A DNA stretch of 64,000 nucleotides from Protostelium mycophagum (Eukaryota > Evosea > Variosea > Protosteliida > Protosteliaceae), in contig MZNV01001852.1 in the NCBI GenBank assembly GCA_002081555.1, positions 45,118 through 109,117 on the forward strand, written 5' to 3'. Made by a program: the position numbers and the translations under genes. Positions 59,259-64,000 of this stretch are shown one piece after another. Under the pieces are notes generated by a model. It was not told the DNA's origin. It saw only the letters and a program-made list of their open reading frames with translations, and did no database searches. Position 1 is the first letter of the stretch. Each line of letters begins with the position of its first letter.

Positions 59259-60105
59259 GATGGTCGTGAGCTGATGTGATGATTGTCCCACAACGAAAAA
59301 TTCGCTCGTTGTTTTTGGAAAAATCCTTTATTTTAATAACAAATTTGGTTATTCAAATACAAGACTGCAAGTGCATGAAATATTCGTGGTTTGTTTGTAA
59401 ATTAACATCACTCAGAACCGGCTGTCCTGAGGATGGAGCCTGATTATGTCAATTTCTGATTATACCTCTTGGTGAAGTGCCCAGAAACCCAACAACGAGG
59501 AAAAAAATGGGCTGAAATCCCTCGCAAACTCCCTGTAGCTCTAGAGATTGTTGGAGCACGTAAGCTCACCGTATTTTGCTCTGATACGGTAACATAACGT
59601 GTTCAGATTTGGTTCTGTTGTACATCTATCTCGTGATGAGAAAGTTCGTACACTGTTCACAGAGGCAAGTTTCTGTGGGGAAAACTCGGGATATCACTCT
59701 CAGCCAGCCTGTGCAACAACCAGTGATTTTACGACCATTCAACACAACTTCATTCTTTGTTGCATCACATCACAATTCTAACTCCAATCTCCAGCAAAAC
59801 TGACCTGTCTCTTTGGTATTTGTGGTCGAATTGACGGCTGAAGAATCACTCGGCGAGCCCGTTGAAGCTGTCCAGTTTTCGCAAACTGACAAAGTTTGTT
59901 TGATCTCAAGTTTGGCCTGTGCAACAACCCACGATGTTGCGACCATTCGACATAAATTCTTCATGCCGCCGCATATTAAAAAAAATTCTATCTCTTTGGA
60001 AAACGGGAATATTCCCGAAATTCCCGTGTCAGCGCGCTGACACGAGGAGCGGAGATGTCAGAAAGTCATTCCAACTGCAAATCATTTTCCAACCTTCGCC
60101 AACAC
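59259..60105. other. Intergenic region between MMS19 and a secreted-protein gene
   Basis: Divergent genes flank about 850 nt. It holds a diverged direct repeat (59708-59765 and 59916-59973, both starting CCTGTGCAACAACC), an ACGGTA element near 59569-59592, and no recognised gene. The repeated blocks may be remnants of a duplicated short exon or promoter element. Confidence 0.55.
59708..59973 (+). repeat. Diverged direct repeat, two copies of about 58 bp
   Basis: Copy 1 at 59708-59765 and copy 2 at 59916-59973 both read CCTGTGCAACAACC, then a variable G/T-rich part, then ACGACCATTCAACACAA or GCGACCATTCGACATAA followed by TTC-rich sequence. Identity looks near 70-75 percent by eye. Confidence 0.7.
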
Positions 60106-61332
60106 ATGAGGTTCCTTCTCCTGTGTCTCCTCTTTGGAGTTGTATCCGCTCTGACTCAATATACCAAACCTTTCCCAGATGTTTGGTCCGGCGCGATTAT
60201 CAAGAAAGGAGGTGGAGATTACAGCAATGTGACCGAAAAGGTGCTCAGATCGACATGCTCGTTACTCACTGATAGCAGCTTCTTTATACGAGAAGGGGAG
60301 ATATGGAATTACAGCTCTATCGCAATGCAGACGTCGTCATATGGATTCTCAGTTTTGCGTCTAATGGAACGCAATATGCGGTCTCTCCGACTGCTTGTTC
60401 TTGTGATTTCCAGCCCTTCCTACTCTCCTCCTTCACAGAGTTGGAGAAAACGAACAACACCTGCACATTAGGACAAGGACAGAGTGGTACTCTCTACCAA
60501 GCAGTGTATACCGAGAAGGACTTCGCATCAGTGGATCAGGCCTGTCTATCTTTTGGCGGTTTGCCCCTCTATTGGATGAACGCCATTCAGACACCTGCCA
60601 CCTCATTCAATACTTTATTTGCCATATTCAACCCAACAACAACACCAAACCCTGACTCCACCAAACATTTCGAGACTCTCCCTCGATACTGTCACAACAT
60701 TGGCTGCGGAAACCAGCCACCACCCCACGACCCCAATGAGTTGCAACTTGCTCGCTTCTACAACGCCACCTACTCGCTCATGAAGAATGGAAGCGAAACG
60801 CAGACGGTGAGCTGAGCTCTGATACCATGTAACTGAATTTGTCGCAGGGACAAATTGTCTCCGCAGCAGAGGGTACTTTTGCTTTCTTCGAGAACACCGA
60901 TGAAAAGATGACAACCGCCATGTCATGGCTATTCAAAGCAGATAAGACAGTGTTCACATCCATTGGCTCACAAACCTTTGCAAAGAAGGTGATGACTTCT
61001 TTATATTCATGCTTCCTCACCTCCTACAGCCACAATTCCTCTCATGCACAAAGACGAGCAGCGAAAGCAACTCCTTTGACATCCTAAACTTGTACACATC
61101 GTTTACAACTTTTTACAAGAAGACAAACGAAGGCTGCCAGTCCTCTACAGGAGCCGCCGGAGTCCTTTGGAGGATGTCCAAATCGAGCATGTGCACGGAC
61201 ACAGAAGGAGCCGTGCTGTATTCCATTCATGACTCCTCTCAAGATATCATATTGAAGGAGTTCGTACTTCTTGATAACAAAAGCACCTTGCCTCCTCTCA
61301 TCAACCCCTGTCTCCATCCCAGTTCAGCATAG
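60106..61332 (+). CDS. Secreted protein of unknown function
   Basis: ATG 60106 gives a textbook signal peptide MRFLLLCLLFGVVSA. An in-frame ATG at 60055 would add 17 polar residues and would weaken it, so I choose 60106. The first exon ends NVTEK and an intron (GTGCTC to GATAGCAG, about 38 nt) leads into LLYTRRGDMELQLYRNADVV, then IWILSFASNGTQYAVSPTAC, NTCTLGQGQSGTLYQAV and CGNQPPPHDPNELQLARFYN. Later exons: GQIVSAAEGTFAFFENTDEK, FDILNLYTSFTTFYKKTNEG, then a Cys-containing C-terminus, stop TAG 61330-61332. Many Cys and N-glycosylation sequons fit extracellular or lysosomal targeting. No family recognised; not similar by eye to the metalloprotease at 45 kb. Confidence 0.65.
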
Positions 61333-61581
61333 ACATAAATAAATCTGCTGCCATCAATGATCACAGTTGTCATCTCAAGTTTCTTCGTTGATTGATTTGA
61401 ATTGAAGGATTCTGCCTTGAGATGTCCAAGTCGTGCTGAATTTTATTCGGCCTGAAGTAGATTTCTCTTTGGTAACAAAGCAGATGGTGAACAATCAATA
61501 TTACCGGGGTAACGGCGTCATGCAAGAGTTTAAATCTCAACTCATTTGTTGAACGATATCGTTTTCAGCAACGAAGGATCC

Positions 61582-63440
61582 ATGAAGCGGCCTCAAGATG
61601 CGTCGGCTGAGGATTGCAGGATAAGGAGAGTGGTCCAACGTCCCAAACACTTTTCATCGACAGAGGTAGATGGTCAACTTGCGAGACAATCTCCTGATGT
61701 GTTGGCTTTGATTGCACATCAACTCCTAAAATTGAGTAACGGACGGAAGCATCTATTGAATCTGGTGAGATTATCCAACAACACCATCAACTCATCTGTC
61801 CAGCTGCTCGTCAGTTCTTACTTTCACCGCACACTTCTGCTGGTATATAAACGAGAGATTTATAGATCTGTGAAGCGGCCTCCCAGCGACAATCGTTGGT
61901 GGGGCTCTATAAAAAAAAACCCAACAGTGGCAGACTTCACTACGCAGCTCACTTTGGACGCTGATGAATCATATAACGAGAGTGAGGACTTTAGAGAATG
62001 CCTTCCCCTCTATAGAAAAGTCAGTACAAAGAACCCAGCATTGTGTTGAATCCGTGAGTATGACACCTTTTGCTAATCTGACTCAGTTGGAGGATCTCTC
62101 AGTGTGTTGTCGTAATGATCTCTCTTATTTGACGCTAATTCCTCACGACAATTTGAACGCTCAGCTCAAGAGTGAATATTCTAGTTGCTATGGACCTCTA
62201 ATACAAAGTGTGGTCATCTTTCATCTTGGTATGCGTGATTGACTGAGTGAGAAATTGTATGACATTTGTAGACATGAGGAGCGATGATGTCACAGATGAC
62301 GACTTGGAAGACATATTGGTGACTTTAAACCATGAGAAATTACAGTCTCTTAAGCTGGACATCTCGTCTGGGTATCTGCCGAAAGCATTTTACGAACACA
62401 AGAAAGTAGATTTATGATGTAAAAACAATGATCTGACTCTGCGCAGATTTAATAACTTAGAGTGTTTGTCGTTCCAACCATCGGTGGGTGCATTTACAAC
62501 ACAATATGATGCATGTGCGTCTAGTTGAGCAGCAAAATGAGAAATCCGACTCTGCTCAAGGCACATCATATGATCAATACCAACTAACATCAACAGTCAG
62601 TAAACCCAGATTTAATCATAGTATTTGCAAACAACAACACCACCGTGTCAGAGCTCGACCTGATGTCTGGTTTTGACGGTGATGAACTGACCAATTTTGA
62701 AGACGGTTTTCCCCACTTGAGAGTATTGAAAGCGCCTGTATATGATATTTGACTGTTCTGCAAGCCCATGAGCAATGGTTAGTCACTTCTGACAATCCTT
62801 CAATATTGGACTAGTATGGCACCCAGCATGTAATCTGATTGTGGTCAGGCGAGAGAAGAAAAATCGAAACTATATATGTCCAAGGGGGTGGCATTAGATG
62901 CAGGAATTTTGAGGAACTGAAAATGATGAACACTGTCACTCATGTCAGGTACACCTCAACCTATTTTGTCGTATTGCTATGTAATTTGTGAGAGGTGGAG
63001 AGAAGAGGTGTTGGCGCAATTGTCTGTCTAATATGTCAGGAAGATTGTAATATGATAATTAAAGGACTGTTCCTTTTGTAAATAATGGAAACAAAGATTA
63101 CATTATTGGGTATTACCATCTGGTTCTCATAAGATACAGCTGTTCATTGAACAGAAAAGAGTTTTTAGAATGCCTACCAGAGAGTATACAGACCTTGGAA
63201 TGTGACCACAAAAAAATATATGCCCAGATACATACACCGCTCAACCTACCTCTTTTAAAGAAGGTGATATTTACATATGATGAATATGCCACTATCGCAA
63301 TAGTATTGGAAACAGCATCTGGCCAAAATATGAGCTTCTTAAGCAGAGAGATCTTGTCTTTAACACACTTGGAAGCAATGTGGCATATAAGCTGCAAGAA
63401 ATGCCCAGGATACTCGGTTATTATGCTGATCCTCTTGGTT
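61582..63440 (+). CDS. Leucine-rich-repeat-like protein, possible F-box type
   Basis: Exons start at ATG 61582 (MKRPQDASAEDCRIRRVVQR), then LARQSPDVLALIAHQLLKLS and NGRKHLLNLVRLSNNTINSS, which could be an F-box-like helical unit. Later exons carry irregular leucine-rich repeats: ANLTQLEDLSVCCRNDLSYL, HEKLQSLKLDISSGYLPKAF, FNNLECLSFQPS, NTTVSELDLMSG, FPHLRVLKAP, LPESIQTLECDHKKIYAQIH and LPLLKKVIFTYDEY. The end of the gene is not fixed and it may continue past the exons near 63.7 kb. Function unknown. Confidence 0.5.
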
Positions 63441-63699
63441 GTACGCTAATAACCATCAGTTGAAAATTTCATTCTGCTCAAGACAACCATGCCACTGCCA
63501 CGGCCTTGCACCAGGTTCATCAATAAGCTTCAGAGGGCTCTCTATACTCATGAGCGGAAGAGAATGCATTACACAATATCCAGGTTGAAACCCCACACAC
63601 ACCTTCCTGCTTTCTTGCACATCAGCCGTCAGATGAGGTGGTACCACAAGACAGAAACTCAAGAACCCATATTTTCATGCACTTCCTTGGGGTGAGCAG

Positions 63700-64000
63700 C
63701 GTACAAGTAAGAATCACATCATATTTTCAATGTTAATGAAATGGTAGAGAAGGCTGCCTGAAACACACGCCAGAATTCTGTTGTCTTTGCTGGGTCATCT
63801 TGGAGAGATTACAAAAACTTTTTCCCTCGGAAGGGCTTCAAAACTTCATCCAGCTTCTACAACAGGTGGTTGGACCAGTGAATTGTACCTTTGTACAAGA
63901 GAGATTTAAGGAGCTGAATTGGTCCTGGAGACAACCTATATTTACACAAAAACTCAAGTACACTCCTCAAAATCTCTGTCAATATCTGACATTTGTAATC
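63700..64000 (+). CDS. Partial coding exon at window end, unknown product
   Basis: A plus-strand frame is open from about 63750 to the window end: CWVILERLQKLFPSEGLQNF, IQLLQQVVGPVNCTFVQERF and KELNWSWRQPIFTQKLKYTP. Helical and plausible as coding. It may be the last part of the LRR-like gene or the start of another; cut by the window edge. Confidence 0.3.

Overview
This window is nuclear DNA of an intron-rich, compact eukaryotic genome. Protein families are recognisable only after joining short exons across many small introns (mostly about 35-110 nt, GT-AG, donors usually GTGAGT/GTAAGT-like). I see no bacterial features, rRNA, tRNA or CRISPR array. Intraflagellar-transport protein IFT54 is present, with a CCDC180-like coiled-coil protein and a CDK20/CCRK-like kinase, so the organism very probably builds a cilium or flagellum. 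A fungal-type hexose transporter and secreted proteins suggest a flagellated protist or an early-branching fungus/opisthokont or amoebozoan. I cannot fix the lineage from sequence alone.

Layout: 0-1.6 kb PAP2 phosphatase (+, 5' truncated); 1.9-2.3 kb small unknown protein (+); 2.6-4.6 kb sugar transporter (-); 4.6-6.4 kb unresolved; 6.4-9.5 kb GHKL-type ATPase joined to a zincin-like C-terminus (+); 9.7-11.1 kb CDK20-like kinase (-); 11.2-14.3 kb UBA2, SUMO E1 subunit (+); 14.6-16.4 kb START-domain membrane protein (+); 17.1-18.1 kb metallo-beta-lactamase-like protein (+); 18.3-19.2 kb protein kinase (-); 19.5-22.9 kb arginyl-tRNA synthetase with an inserted PheT/EMAPII-type tRNA-binding domain (-); 23.2-23.8 kb GNAT acetyltransferase (+).

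24-31 kb is rich in nuclear regulators: a Ser/Thr/Pro-rich protein, a homeodomain-like/AT-hook protein, SENP8/DEN1, a homeodomain/coiled-coil protein and a HARE-HTH protein. A tandem-homeodomain protein follows at 36.4-37.2 kb. Between them lie an SLC4 anion exchanger (31.1-33.6 kb, +) and IFT54 (34.5-36.3 kb, +). Then come GBF1-type Arf-GEF (37.6-44.3 kb, +), a secreted, probably GPI-anchored HExxH metalloprotease (44.4-46.0 kb, -), a KCTD-type BTB protein (46.7-47.7 kb, -) divergent from the CCDC180-like gene (47.8-52.2 kb, +), a C2-RasGAP (52.3-54.7 kb, -), MMS19 (55.0-59.3 kb, -), a secreted unknown protein (60.1-61.3 kb, +) and an LRR-like gene or genes running to the end.

The most striking non-genic signal is three short words repeated far above chance: CGTTGTAGAT (often forming or touching splice sites), the palindrome TGACGTCA (often TGATGACGTCATCA) and the E2F-like TTTCCCGCCAAA. 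Short GC-rich hairpins, a telomere-like CCCTAAAA tract and ACGGTA-type inverted elements add to this. Exon limits given below were placed by hand; outer ends of multi-exon genes are good where a start or stop is named, approximate otherwise.
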